A stretch of DNA of 11,791 nt from Isohypsibius dastychi (GCA_034696485.1 JAQIWT010001232.1:1-11791); one strand, 5' to 3'. Shown: positions 1 through 9,185, counted from the first letter of the stretch. Notes: a model not told the origin generated them from the letters alone. Numbers and translations are program-made.

Positions 1-267
1 GAGATATCACGCGAAAAACAAATAGAAAACTGAATTCAAAGTGTTTTGAGTCACGAATCTTCTTCGAAATATTTCGGAAACTCATATATTTTAGATTTTT
101 CAGATCTAGAGGGAACGCCTCCTCATATTATGTCATTAAAAAACATCGGAAATCATTGGATTTGTTTGTTCAGATGTTTCCTTGGCGCGTCTTGATTTCA
201 AAATCAAAGTTTCACGATTTTTGGACAAACCATAAAAATTAGACAAAGTTCTCAGTTTTTGGCAAGG
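1..267. other. Non-coding left edge
   Basis: I see no supportable gene here. The sequence is A/T-rich and every long open stretch depends on the neighbouring simple repeat. A short pyrimidine-poor acceptor-like TTTTCAG lies near 97-103 but is followed at once by an in-frame TAG in one frame, so I could not attach it to an exon. It could be the tail or UTR of a gene outside the window. Confidence 0.4.
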
Positions 268-366
268 AGTAGAAGTAGAAGTAGAAGTAGAAGTAGAAGT
301 AGAAGTAGAAGTAGAAGTAGAAGTACAAGTACAAGTAGAAGTAGAAGTAGAAGTAGAAGTAGAAGT
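268..366. repeat. AGAAGT hexamer microsatellite
   Basis: Sixteen head-to-tail copies of AGAAGT run from 271 to 366, preceded by a partial AGT. Two adjacent units near 325-336 are ACAAGT instead. The opposite strand reads as a Ser-Thr dipeptide run, which is a translation artefact of the repeat and not a protein. A short CCCCT pyrimidine tract follows at about 409-425. The repeat lies about 420 bases upstream of the SMYD start codon. Confidence 0.95.
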
Positions 367-782
367 TGCATACCTTCCCGTCACTAACTGGTCAACCTGA
401 TCCTCACTTCCCCTCCCCTCCCCTCCAAAAAAGGCAAATAAGTTATTTATGGAGTGACCTTCGTTCACTAGCACTAAACTCTTTAGTTTGTTCACAATTA
501 GTGCTTAATAGTGACTGAATGATCGCTGATAATATTCCTAGGACCCGCACCATAGTATCGTGATTAATAAAGCACACAAAACCTCCAGAGTCCAGATTGG
601 TGAGCCATAGTCCAGCGAGCGACATAAGAAGAAGAAGGCGGAATGAGCTGTAGTGTACATCGATCGCTGATTGGTTGATTAGTTAGCACTTATTGGCGAG
701 CAATTTTGTTTGTGAGTTTTCGAAATTAAATCTCGAGCAGGGCTGGAGGCTTTGAATTCGGTGACATCTGACCAAGACCGGG
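367..782. other. Upstream region of the SMYD gene, no gene seen
   Basis: This is non-coding sequence and the probable promoter or 5' UTR of the SMYD gene. Visible elements are an inverted repeat, CACTA-GCACTAA at 466-477 pairing with TTAGTGC...TAGTG at 498-513; a smaller perfect stem ACTAAA-CTC-TTTAGT at 473-487; an AATAAA at 566-571 that could end an upstream plus-strand transcript; and the direct repeat GATCGCTGAT at 521-530 and 662-671. I found no TATA box that I would defend. Confidence 0.4.
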
Positions 783-3377
783 ATGTCGTACAAGCCAGGA
801 GAGTTGGTTTTACAAGAAGAGCCATGGCTGCACACCATCTCTGCGGTGGAAATCGATCGTCGATGTTATTTCTGCTTGAAATGGCTGACCAAAATGGATC
901 GCAAAACCGGAGTTGTCACTCAGCTCCTCGCAAACAACCGATGTGGAGGATGCAAGTACGCCAAGTACTGTTCCAAAAACTGCCAAGTATGTACATTTTC
1001 ATATGGCTGGCTGTTGAACAAGACTGTTCAGTTTTTCGAAAATTCGTGTCTTTGAGGTTAAAATCGAAAATCGCTTTTGTTCCCTCTCGTTTTGAGTCGA
1101 AGTTGATTTCAGAATAGAATTAATCCGGTATTTTTGGAGGATTTCTGATGTGTCAATGGCGAAGATTTGGTTTCGTAACGAGATTTGTTGAAATTCATCC
1201 GATTTGTTTGGGTTTCTGGTTGCAACTTCCGGTTCATCGAAATCGCTGCCAAGAACTACCTTTAACCCGATTTTATTTCGTCTTCGAATCGTGGCAGCAT
1301 TTTTTGGAAGAGTCTTTATTATTCCTGAAAGTTGTTCACTGAAATTGAAGCATTTCATTGTGCGTTTCCGGTCTCGTGTGATTCCATTTTATCTGCGGTA
1401 TTTAGCTGGTATTTTGTTCATGATTATCATTTACCTTTTTGACAGGCAAAAGATTGGAAAGAAAGACACAAATTCGAATGCGCTGCTCTTGGAAGAATCT
1501 CGGCCAAAGGATTCAGTCCCCCGGACCACTTTTTGCTCATGCTGAAAATCATCGCTAAATTGACGGTTTGTTGATGATCTTTTAGTTGCTCTTCTTGTTC
1601 GTACTGTTGGGTAGTTTTTCGATCGGAAAAGTACAAAATATTTCATTCAGTCATGGATTTTCAAAATCCAGATCCGAATACTTCCGGCTTCTGATAATTC
1701 GAGTTTTCGAAGACTTCCGGTTGTAGTGACTTTTTTCGTTTTCAGAACCCGAAATGCGTCAAGAAAGATCTTCTCGGTCCGATTCCAGGACAGCGGACCT
1801 TTTCGGATCTCAGATCTCACATGGATCAAATTCGTAATGATCAAGAAGCAATGGATTATTTGTCGTGGATGCGAAACATGATTGGCGTTTATTTGGAGTT
1901 GAAAAGTGTTCAGATGGAAATGGTTCCAGTTGATGAGCTATTCAAAATTCACGGGAAAATTAAGTGCAACACTTTCGTGATTGAGGGATCGAATTTTGAG
2001 CAAATTGGAGCTGGAATCTACTTGCGAGGATCAGCATTTGATCATTCCTGTTCTGCGAATGCCTGTCAAACTTTCGTCGGAAGTCGACTCAGTATCAGAG
2101 CAACCAAAGATATTCCCGACATCAAAAACGTCAGTTCAAACAAACTCTTGAATGATTATGTTTTGTTCGATTAAGAACTGATTTTCTCAAAGCCAAAGTA
2201 TTCACATCCGGTTGAATTTTGAAATTTTGAAATTGTAGTTTGTAAGATGGCTGTCTTATTATATTCGCCTCTTTTTAATTTCCCAAGATTGCGCTAATTC
2301 TGTTTTTTTCATTCCAGGTGCGAATCTCATATGTGGATCCTTTCGAGCCTGTTCGCATTAGACAGCAAAAACTGCAGAAAATGTACTACTTCACCTGTAC
2401 TTGCGAGCTCTGTTCTGATCCAGCAACGGTAACTGCAGCAAATATTTTTTGAAGAATGTTTTCAAGAATATTCATTTGTAAAAAGACAGTGTGTCCCTTT
2501 CGAAATTCTTCGTCTTCCTCCTGTTAAGAAATCAACCTCAGAATCTTCAATTAATTTGCGAAAGGTTGAAAATAATTACTCTTCTTCATTTCTCTGGTTA
2601 GTTCAGAAAGAATCTGGATTTCCTGCAATCCAGAGCCCTGACTGAAATTTCCCCTGATTCTGTTATTTTGATGACAACGGATTTCTGTAAAAAAATTGTT
2701 CAGTTTTATTGTCACTTATTTTATCTTTTCCCTACCAGGATGCTGAACGTTTCAGCCTCGAGTGCCTCAACTCATCTTGCCCAGCCAAGATCCCATCAGA
2801 TCAACGTGCAAACAGACCTTGTCCCAAATGTAAAACCAAACTCCCCACCGGTCAAGATAGACTCGAGGATTTCTGGGATGTCTATAGCCGATTGATCGAA
2901 ATGCACCGGAAGTGGAACTCTGTCATCGAGCCAACCAAGGCCGAAATGAAAGAATTCGAAGCGTTCGAAAAGAAACTCTTGATGTTTTTGCATCCGAAAA
3001 ATCCGCTTTGGGCTGGATTCTATATTAGGAAGGGGTTCATGTTGCAAGGGGCTGGAGATCCAGCTTGGCCAAAGTGCTTTGAGAAAGCACTGGATCTTAA
3101 CCGGTAATTGACTATAGTTAAGTTTTCCTCTGGTTTAATTTATTTTGTTTTATTTAGACCTTGGTTATCACCGGTCGATCCTCGGATTGGATGGTGCGCA
3201 TATTTCGCAGCTGACCCACGGTCCAGCGATTACGGTGATGCGCTGAAAAAGATGGACGAAGCACAGAAGATTCTGAGCATGACATTCGGGCCGGATCATG
3301 AAATGGCGGAAGAAGCGCGGAATATCTGTATTGATCTAACAACGAGACTGAGAGGAAGACTACAGGGAGCTCGGTGA
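783..3377 (+). CDS. SMYD-family MYND/SET lysine methyltransferase-like protein
   Basis: Six exons join in frame to 467 aa: 783-986, 1446-1565, 1746-2129, 2318-2428, 2739-3103, 3158-3377. Introns 1-4 are phase 0 and intron 5 (54 nt) is phase 2. The MYND zinc finger is complete: C28, C31, C54, C57, C63, C67, H76, C80, split by intron 1. The SET half follows with NTF at 183-185, a GAG loop near 196-198, DHSC at 207-210, SYVD at 240-243 (Y241, catalytic-tyrosine position), and a post-SET CxCxxC at 263-268. The rest resembles the helical TPR-like C-terminal domain of SMYD2/3. Length is slightly above SMYD2/3 (about 430). SMYD enzymes methylate histone or cytoplasmic lysines using SAM. Two oddities: the invariant NHSC Asn is Asp207, and the N-terminal GxG SAM-binding segment is absent, because an in-frame TGA at 762-764 precedes the ATG. 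Family assignment is firm; enzymatic activity is uncertain. Confidence 0.93.
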
Positions 3378-3711
3378 ATGCGGTATCTGGTTAATTATTT
3401 GGAAAGTCATTCGATTTTCGGATCGGTTGAAGCGCGTACATTTAGGAATGTAATAGTATTGATTCTGGACCAGTTTCTGCGTGAATTCAAAGTGATCTTT
3501 CCAGATCAGGCGACTTAAGCAAGAAAACAGAAACATATTCGCAGTTGTTTTGTTTCCAGTCGAGCTTGTCAATTCAGTTTTAATACAGAATCATGACCTG
3601 TCTAAGATGGGGTACTCTTTGATTCTTTCGTGTTCATATGTTTATACAAACTTCAATGACACCATAGAATCGAACAATTTCAACAACCGGTTCACTAACT
3701 AAGCTAACCCA
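3378..3711. other. Intergenic region and probable 3' UTR of the SMYD gene
   Basis: No gene is supported here. The canonical AATAAA is absent. A variant AATACA at 3582-3587 is the nearest candidate polyadenylation signal, about 205 bases after the SMYD stop, and I hold it weakly. The opposite strand is open for about 70 codons at 3360-3572 but shows no recognisable motif and overlaps the SMYD stop. Confidence 0.35.
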
Positions 3712-3855
3712 TTACTGATACGCACCGTGAATGACGGATGTATCATTCTCCGCCGGATGCATTTGTACTGAACTGTTGATGAGTGCTGAGAACTTCACAA
3801 TGCAAACACTGCGGCAATCTAGCTGACCTTTGCGCAGTGTGATGATAGCGAACAT
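3712..3855 (-). other. Possible small minus-strand ORF or exon, unrecognised
   Basis: An ATG at 3855 opens 47 codons to a TAA at 3714-3712, and the frame is open further back to a TGA, about 61 codons in all. The composition looks protein-like (balanced residues, MFAIITLRKGQLDC at the start, two cysteines, NSS and NDT sequons) and is unlike the low-complexity background. On the minus strand a good acceptor, ATATATTTCAG, ends at 3861, and a GT donor lies at 3725-3724, so it could be one internal exon of a gene I cannot trace. The plus-strand frames are closed. I do not recognise the peptide, and chance is a realistic alternative. The stretch 3856-3971 to its right is the immediate upstream region of the MARVEL gene. 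Confidence 0.22.
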
Positions 3856-3971
3856 GCGATCTGAAATATATTCAAAAGTTGAGCTGGGGAAATCTGTTCA
3901 AACTTGAAACACCTGCAACTTTGATCCGGGAATATTTAGATCTGGAATCCTAGATTTTCATTCGTCCGAAA

Positions 3972-5128
3972 ATGATGGCCGATATGCCTCCAAGTGGAGT
4001 GGGTTCTCCACAATCATTCCAGCCTCCTCCCCCATCTCGCCCTCGCATTTCGTTTGACAAGGAATTTGTTTTGAGCATTCCCGGAGTGCTCACATTTGTG
4101 GCAACGGTAGGTAACCCACCGACAGAGCCAGCTGTTTCATTGCCCGTTTGAACGGTGCTTTTTTTGCGAGTTATGAATAATTGAACGTACGCGTTTTTTT
4201 CTGAACTACCATTCGTCCTTTGATGGTTCGTAATTGGCTGAACGCAACAACCAAGCATGCAAATCAATCAAATTTCAAAACACGTTCTTTTTGTTTTGAT
4301 CAGAACATCCAATCCTTCCAGTTTTTTTTCTTTTATTGCTTTTCGGATTTCGAATTCCGCGAATTCCTTCACAATTGTCCAAGTTTGAAATGCAGAATTT
4401 GGAAAAGAAGAGAGGAAAGTTTAAAGGAACCTAACCATTGTCCGTGAAAACCATACACTAACTGAGATGTGTGTGTGCTTGGTTGTTGCCTTTACTCAAC
4501 CAAGAGTCGCCATCGTGGTATGCTTGTGATTGTTGTTGATTTTCAGGTTTGTTCTTTCTGTGCCTTCATCGCGATCGAAGTGCGTAAGAGTGAGAGCACC
4601 TGGAGTGGCATCACTATTGGATGGTATGGTGAACTTCCATTCCATGAGTTCACAGTAGTGACCTCCTGGCTACTCCTTCTCATATTTTCCGCTGTCTCCG
4701 TATTCCGGCTGTACACTTTAGTTGGCGTGTCAGGACCCGTCCTCAAATTTGTGGTTTGTAGTTTGTGGAACTCAGTTTCATTTCTGTCCAATTAATCCTG
4801 CTTTGTAGATGCTTGGAAACTCTGCCCTTTGGGCATTCTTCCTCTTGATTTCATCTTCTCTTGTCCTTTCCGAGCACCTTTATCATTCAGCTTCGGCAGC
4901 TTCTGGAGTAAGTCATCGCCAGCAGCAACATATTTTCGACCAGTGTTCTGATATGGTGATATTTTTCTCTGTTCACAGGCATTTGGTTTACTGGAAATGT
5001 TCGCTCTTAGCGGTGTGGTCGTTATCCTCGTACTGGATCTCAAAGGCATTCGAAACCAGATATTGTTTGACGATTCGAACGCATCTGCTGTTTTCACGAC
5101 AAACACAGAGATCCGCCAACAATACTGA
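3972..5128 (+). CDS. Four-span MARVEL-like (CMTM/MAL/plasmolipin-type) membrane protein
   Basis: Four exons, all phase 0, join to 196 aa: 3972-4106, 4547-4753, 4809-4907, 4979-5128. The ATG has A at -3, and an in-frame TAG (3951-3953) precedes it. A second ATG follows directly, so the true start could be one codon later. Residues 1-30 are Pro-rich and look cytosolic. Four hydrophobic segments follow at about 32-57, 78-104, 117-139 and 149-168, with short loops and a polar C-tail ending IRQQY. The size and spacing fit the MARVEL fold of vesicle-trafficking and membrane-apposition proteins. I infer the family from topology and the LSIPGVLTF start of TM1, not from a diagnostic motif. Other small four-span families are possible. 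Intron 1 is 440 nt; introns 2 and 3 are 55 and 71 nt. It converges with the minus-strand gene at 5626. Confidence 0.8.
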
Positions 5129-5625
5129 ACGGAATAACAAAGACATTTCCGTGGCTCTTTGCGGTCAGCTTGATTTTATGAAATCTGCAACAACAGCTGG
5201 TGTAATTTCTAACACAGCGGCTTCTTCGGGATTGTATCGGCCTGTCAGCGTCAAATTTCGAATGATAGCCTGCTATAAAGTTTAACTCTTTCGAAAAAAG
5301 AGGACTAGTCAAATCACTGAAAGGTCACCTGAGATACATAAGCAGCAGTGCGGTTCAGTGCATGTATAGCTCCTTACTTCATTACATATGTAATAAACGG
5401 AATATATTCAAAAGCCAGATTAGATTTCGAAATCATTCATGTTCCGATTTCATATCGCTTAACCATGATGTCTTTTCCTTTGCCATATTTTGAGATAACT
5501 AGCAGGAATAACTCAACATATGACAGAACTGCCGACGTAATTTATCAAAGAAAGGAAAGGCTCGCGCCATCACATAAAAACAGGAATCGATGAATTCTAT
5601 CAACCATGCGAAATCGAAATCAACA
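5129..5625. other. Convergent intergenic region
   Basis: This is the 3' flank shared by the plus-strand tetraspan gene and the minus-strand SANT gene. The only clear element is an AATAAA at 5392-5397 on the plus strand. I see no coding exon. An open plus-strand stretch at 5348-5593 has no recognisable motif. No minus-strand AATAAA was found close below 5626, so the 3' end of the SANT gene is undefined. Confidence 0.5.
5392..5397 (+). terminator. AATAAA polyadenylation signal, tetraspan gene
   Basis: A canonical AATAAA lies 264 bases after the tetraspan stop codon on the same strand. It is the first canonical signal downstream and would give a 3' UTR of about 280 bases. Confidence 0.5.
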
Positions 5626-8504
5626 TTATTCTTGCTGTTCCTCAACAAAAGCAGAATCTCTCAGCTGAAACAAATACTGGTCCATCGAGTCGTCCTCTTC
5701 TTCTTCACCCACTTCCGGTTGATCTGCACTCGAGTTCTCACCCCGATCTCCATTCTCGTCATTTGTACCGGATGTCTGCATGAGTTCGGGATGTTCTAGA
5801 CAATAAAACGCCTCATCTTCTTCTTCCTCAGTTGGGAGGATCCGTTTTGTGACGCCATCCATCCATGCTTTAATTCCGAGTCCTTGCATTTCATCCTGCA
5901 GTTTGGCGAGATCGTCAATCAAAGCCCGTCTTTTCTCCCGATATTCCGCCACACTGTTGAATCGGGGTTCAGTAGCGTAACTATAGAATGAAAGAAAACG
6001 GTGACTGGAAGTCAAAGTGACAGCGGAAAACTGACTGATCAGATTTTAAAATAAAAAATTTAAAATAATGGAATTCATCTCTGATTTTTTTTCCATTGGC
6101 TTGATAAAGTGAATTTTTTAATGAACACGGAGAACCTTCGACGAAAATCGCGGCATTTTATTTACGGTTTAAAAAGTTCGCACAATAAGTTTTGTTATTT
6201 TGAATTTTCCGTTTTTAAGCTAAATAAAAATGAATACGAGTTTAATGAATCGGGAAAGAAATACTGTTTGGAATTGCCAGATTCAGATATTTTATAAAAA
6301 CATTGTGGACCACTTCGAATCATATCCTCTTATCCACTTTCACTTTTCATTATATTAATTTTTCAGTTTCTGCAAAATTCATAGGTCACCAATAAATTTT
6401 AAGAATAAACAACAAGAAGTGCAACTTTCACCAACAAGTTTTGTCTCTTGCTCTCAAAATAAAGAAAAGTGTTAATAATAATCATGCATTCCATATATTC
6501 ATGTTTCTCTTTTATTATCTTTTTATTATTATTTTTATTATTTATTATTTTTTTATTATTTATTATTTATTTATTTATTTATTGATTTATTTATTTATTT
6601 ATTTGTTTAATTATTTATTTATTTATTAAATGTTCCCGTAATTTATCGCAGTTTTATTAAAGAAATGAATCGTGAGATAGTCGGCTGAGTTTACCTGGCA
6701 AAAAGGATGGGAAACAATGCGCGCTGTTTGTCGTGCTGCTTTTTAATTTCCGGTATGCTTCGATGGGGGAGGAATTCCTGGATCATTCCATAATTGATAT
6801 CGTACAATTCGACGCATTTCCCAAAAAACTCCAACTCGGATATATGCCAGCGAGGACGTTGGCGTTGGATTAGTCTGGCTCGAGCTGGCTGATCCGGATT
6901 AGCTGCTCCAATCGCTGCAAAAAAACCCACCACAATTAAGACTAATATGTTAAAAAAATATGGCGAAGATCAGCATTTTGGTCTGCAATCACTTAAAAAA
7001 TAGAAAAAAATGAATGTAAAGCTCGAAAAAAACGAGTGAAATTTAAAATGGCTGACAAGCAGTCAGAAAAAAAATTCGAGGTCGAAAACTCATTTGCATG
7101 GTAATATACAGTAATATCGTGGTGATTCAGAGAAATTATAAAGATGAAAAAAGGAAGAAAATGTAAAGATACCAAAAAGCGGAAATACCGAGTTCAAAAA
7201 ATTCCTCCCAAAAAGCGGCTTTGGCCGCGCTTGCGCGCATGCCCGGCACGCTGAGGCGGCCTGGCATACTGCCCCCCCCCCTCTCAGGAAAATTTGGAAA
7301 AAAAAATTGAAAAAATTTTCCAAAAAAAAATTTTATTTTGAAAAAAACCAAAAAGTCGTGACCGGAAGTGACGTCATGACCGGAAGTGGGTCAGTGAGTG
7401 GGCGAGTAAGTGCGCGAATGGGTGGGGGAGCGGGTGGGCGAAACTTTTGAAAATGTGGCTCCGTTGACCTCGCACTGTGAAAATGTGGCTCCGTTGACCC
7501 GAAAAGATATTTTTACACAGTAAAAGATATTTAAAAAAAGAGACTAATCGGTCAGGAAAATTTGAGGGTTTTGTAGGTCCCCCCCCCCCCCGGGGGGGGG
7601 GACAAAAATAATACTCGGTCAAATCAGAATGTGACAACCAACAAATACCGACACTTCCAATAAACAGTTATTAAAATACAGGAAACATTTGAAGTTAAGA
7701 AATTCTGGAAGAAAAACTGAGTTGGAAAAGCCGAAAGAAAGATACATAATTATTTCCGTGTAATAAAAGAAATCGTGTTACTTCAAAATTCAACGTAAAA
7801 TGAAAACTATGCGGAACACGTACGAGATCCGAAAAACAATCCTGACTCATTTTCAGGATGAACGAAAAATTCCTTACCATTCAGATCAATAAGCTGACTA
7901 TAGAATTCTTCCGTCTCCGCAGTTTCCGCTTCGTCCAGATCTTCTTCCTCCACCTCGTCTCCTGTATTCTCCGCACTTTTCTCCGCGATTCCAGCTGTTC
8001 TTGACTTTTTCGACATTCGTTTCTTGTCGGATTCTTTTGGCTTTCGTTTGAACCTACAATAAAAAAAACACAACGTGAAATTTCCAAGAAAGTGATTTTT
8101 CAGAAACGCTTCAGATTCAGCTTTCCGAAATACGCGATTCACAGACAAATGAGCTGTGAAGAAAATGAAAATATCAATTCCAGGAAAACTTTCAACCAAA
8201 AATCTGATCAATCTCGAAAAAAAATCACAGAAATAACTTGCTTTTGCGACGCGAATTCTGCCATGGGTTTTTCAGGAACGTTGCTCCATGGCTCGTCTTC
8301 TGGCTCGGGTTCCTCATAATCACCAGTTTCCGGAATGGTGATGTTATAATGTGTTCCGAGATCATCGTGGGTTTCAGCATAGCTGAGCTGAGATTCGAAA
8401 TTCGGAAGAGATGACGTTGATGGTCCTTCTTCGACATCTTGGTCCGCATTCAGCTGCAATCGACGCTCATCTTCGATGCTGGCGTAGTTGAACGGCTGAG
8501 CCAT
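5626..8504 (-). CDS. SANT/Myb-like nuclear protein, possible TFIIIB subunit Bdp1
   Basis: Four exons on the minus strand join to 337 aa: 8504-8242, 8053-7878, 6914-6695, 5980-5626. Phases are 2, 1 and 2. The start ATG has G at -3 and +4. An acidic N-terminal third (EEPEPEDEP near 70) is followed by a basic NLS-like block at 88-106 (KFKRK...KKRMSKKSR), an acidic patch at about 118-138, one SANT/Myb-like domain at about 168-213 starting with W169, then a helical, acidic C-terminus. In the SANT domain FF, a tyrosine-bearing helix, LPHR and EIKKQHDKQ fit the Bdp1 pattern (FF, DFSLI, FPxR, IKxKxxxE). Bdp1 belongs to TFIIIB, which recruits RNA polymerase III. At 337 aa it is shorter than yeast Bdp1 (about 594), and only one helix-turn-helix region resembles it. 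Another SANT factor, such as a SNAPc-type or small-RNA-locus protein, is possible. Intron 1 starts with GC. Confidence 0.82.
6510..6629. repeat. TTTA/TTATT low-complexity tract in intron 3 of the SANT gene
   Basis: About 120 bases consist almost entirely of T and A in degenerate TTTA and TTATT units, with a cleaner (ATTT)n section near 6563-6600. It lies within the 714-nt intron 6694-5981. An open reading frame over it (runs of Ile, Tyr, Leu, Phe) is a low-complexity artefact. The remainder of that intron is A/T-rich with nothing else I can name. Confidence 0.85.
7172..7325. repeat. GC-rich hairpin cluster in intron 2 of the SANT gene
   Basis: Inside the A/T-rich 963-nt intron sits an abrupt GC-rich island. 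CCAAAAAGCGG occurs at 7172-7182 and 7208-7218. GGCCGC (7223-7228) pairs with GCGGCC (7256-7261) around a GC-rich loop. A run of ten C lies at 7272-7281. TTTGGAAAA (7293-7301) pairs with TTTTCCAAA (7316-7324). The mix of inverted repeats and compositional contrast suggests a small inserted repeat element, but I found no coding capacity and no defined target-site duplication. Confidence 0.5.
7359..7532. repeat. Short direct repeats in intron 2 of the SANT gene
   Basis: Three kinds of direct repeat lie close together. TGACCGGAAGTG occurs at 7359-7370 and 7377-7388 (offset 18), overlapping a TGACGTCA palindrome at 7369-7376. A 22-mer beginning TGAAAATGTGGC and ending GTTGACC occurs at 7448-7469 and 7478-7499 (offset 30). 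AAAAGATATTT occurs at 7502-7512 and 7522-7532 (offset 20). Between them 7389-7440 is G-rich with GTGGGCG-like units. Together with the cluster to the left this looks like one degenerate dispersed repeat. Confidence 0.7.
7577..7603. repeat. C13-G10 palindrome
   Basis: Thirteen C (7579-7591) are followed at once by ten G (7592-7601), flanked by GT on the left and AC on the right, so GT-C10 / G10-AC is a perfect inverted repeat with three surplus C. It lies in the second intron of the SANT gene. It may be a real homopolymer palindrome or an assembly or strand-switch artefact. Confidence 0.9.
8240..8241 (-). other. GC-type splice donor of a GC-AG intron
   Basis: Read on the minus strand the junction is CAAAA then GCAAGT, the textbook GC-AG donor sequence; the matching acceptor ATTGTAG ends at 8054. 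Exon 1 up to 8242 is 263 nt (phase 2), and exon 2 from 8053 supplies the missing base, giving codon AAG and the run ...SQKFKRKPKES. The nearby GT donor, GTTATT two bases later, would be phase 0 and reads into a TAG within exon 2. Confidence 0.65.
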
Positions 8505-8859
8505 TACGACGGAATCGATGGACTTTCGTGAGGGGAAGTCAAAGTTGAGAACACAATCACAATATCGAAAATCAAAATCAAAACAAGAAAACTGAATCAA
8601 TCTGCTCCGGGTTCCCGTACGAGAACCAGAGGAGAGACTAACCAATCAAGACTCCACCTCAATCAACTAGTTTCCAACTCGCTCTGCCCGAATTATTGGA
8701 ACCTCTACCTTCCGAGTCCGAGTCCGACCAGCTTCGACACCCTTCGCTGCGCACATGTATTTCAAACAAAAAATCATAACTTGCAAAAAGCATTAGGCCT
8801 GTTGTATAATTTCTTTTGCAGTTATGATACAGCCCTGATACAAAAGAGCTGAAAAAAAA

Positions 8860-8892
8860 GACCTGTTACAGACCTGTTAAAGACCTGATACA
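8860..8892. repeat. Three-copy 11-bp minisatellite
   Basis: Three consecutive 11-mers, GACCTGTTACA, GACCTGTTAAA and GACCTGATACA, are read without a gap. A looser CCTGATACAAA sits 20 bases upstream. It is non-coding, between divergent genes. Confidence 0.8.
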
Positions 8893-9121
8893 GCTGAAAG
8901 AAAGCACATACTCCCTCAGAAATCCACGGAAGATTGAGTGTGAATACTCTTCTGTAATTGGCTCGTCGATGTTTATTGTTAGACTGAGTTCAATATTCAA
9001 AGAATTTTCTGAGCTTCTTTCAAGTTGTAAAAGCTATGAGGTATTCCAAGATCGAATATTTCGGCTTCTCTGACTACCGCACTATCATATTCTCCTCGTT
9101 GAGTTTGTGCGCTACTGAATC

Positions 9122-9140
9122 AATAAATAAATAAATAAAT
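9122..9140. repeat. AATA tetranucleotide microsatellite
   Basis: Almost five tandem AATA units lie about 45 bases left of the Ig-gene duplication unit. Confidence 0.85.
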
Positions 9141-9185
9141 ATGTACAGTAGAACTCAAGTATTGAATAGATATCGTTGGACGGTA

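Larger units (their letters stand above)
8505..9185. other. Divergent intergenic region with small repeats
   Basis: This is the upstream region of the minus-strand SANT gene, running to the Ig array. No gene is supported. The frame of the SANT protein stays open upstream to about 8645 but without an ATG. GAGTCC is repeated near 8716-8727. Three 11-mers of the form GACCTGWTAMA occupy 8860-8892, and related GATACA words occur just before at 8826-8842. An AATA tetranucleotide run lies at 9122-9140 and includes AATAAA, which could belong to the repeat or act as a signal. Confidence 0.5.

Noticed and set aside
136-495. Minus-strand open frame rich in Ser-Thr dipeptides
   Set aside because: It is only the translation of the AGAAGT microsatellite and has no other protein-like content.
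4107-4110. Alternative donor GTAACC at 4111 for tetraspan exon 1
   Set aside because: It would shift the frame to phase 1 and break the join to exon 2, which is phase 0.
4111-4546. Open plus-strand stretches at 4220-4447 and 4469-4546
   Set aside because: They lie in intron 1 of the tetraspan gene. The flanking exons join in phase 0 and give continuous TM1 (FVAT-VCSF).
6441-6629. Plus-strand open frame of Ile/Tyr/Leu/Phe
   Set aside because: Low-complexity TTTA tract inside an intron of a well-supported minus-strand gene.
7374-7637. Minus-strand frame rich in His/Pro/Leu
   Set aside because: It is derived from the G-rich direct repeats in an intron and contains the C/G homopolymer; there is no domain signal.
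8054-8211. Leftward-reading extension of exon 2 of the SANT gene toward 8211
   Set aside because: It reads through the ATTGTAG acceptor into intron sequence, with no ATG and no similarity to the acidic/basic protein; joining at 8053 gives a consistent frame.
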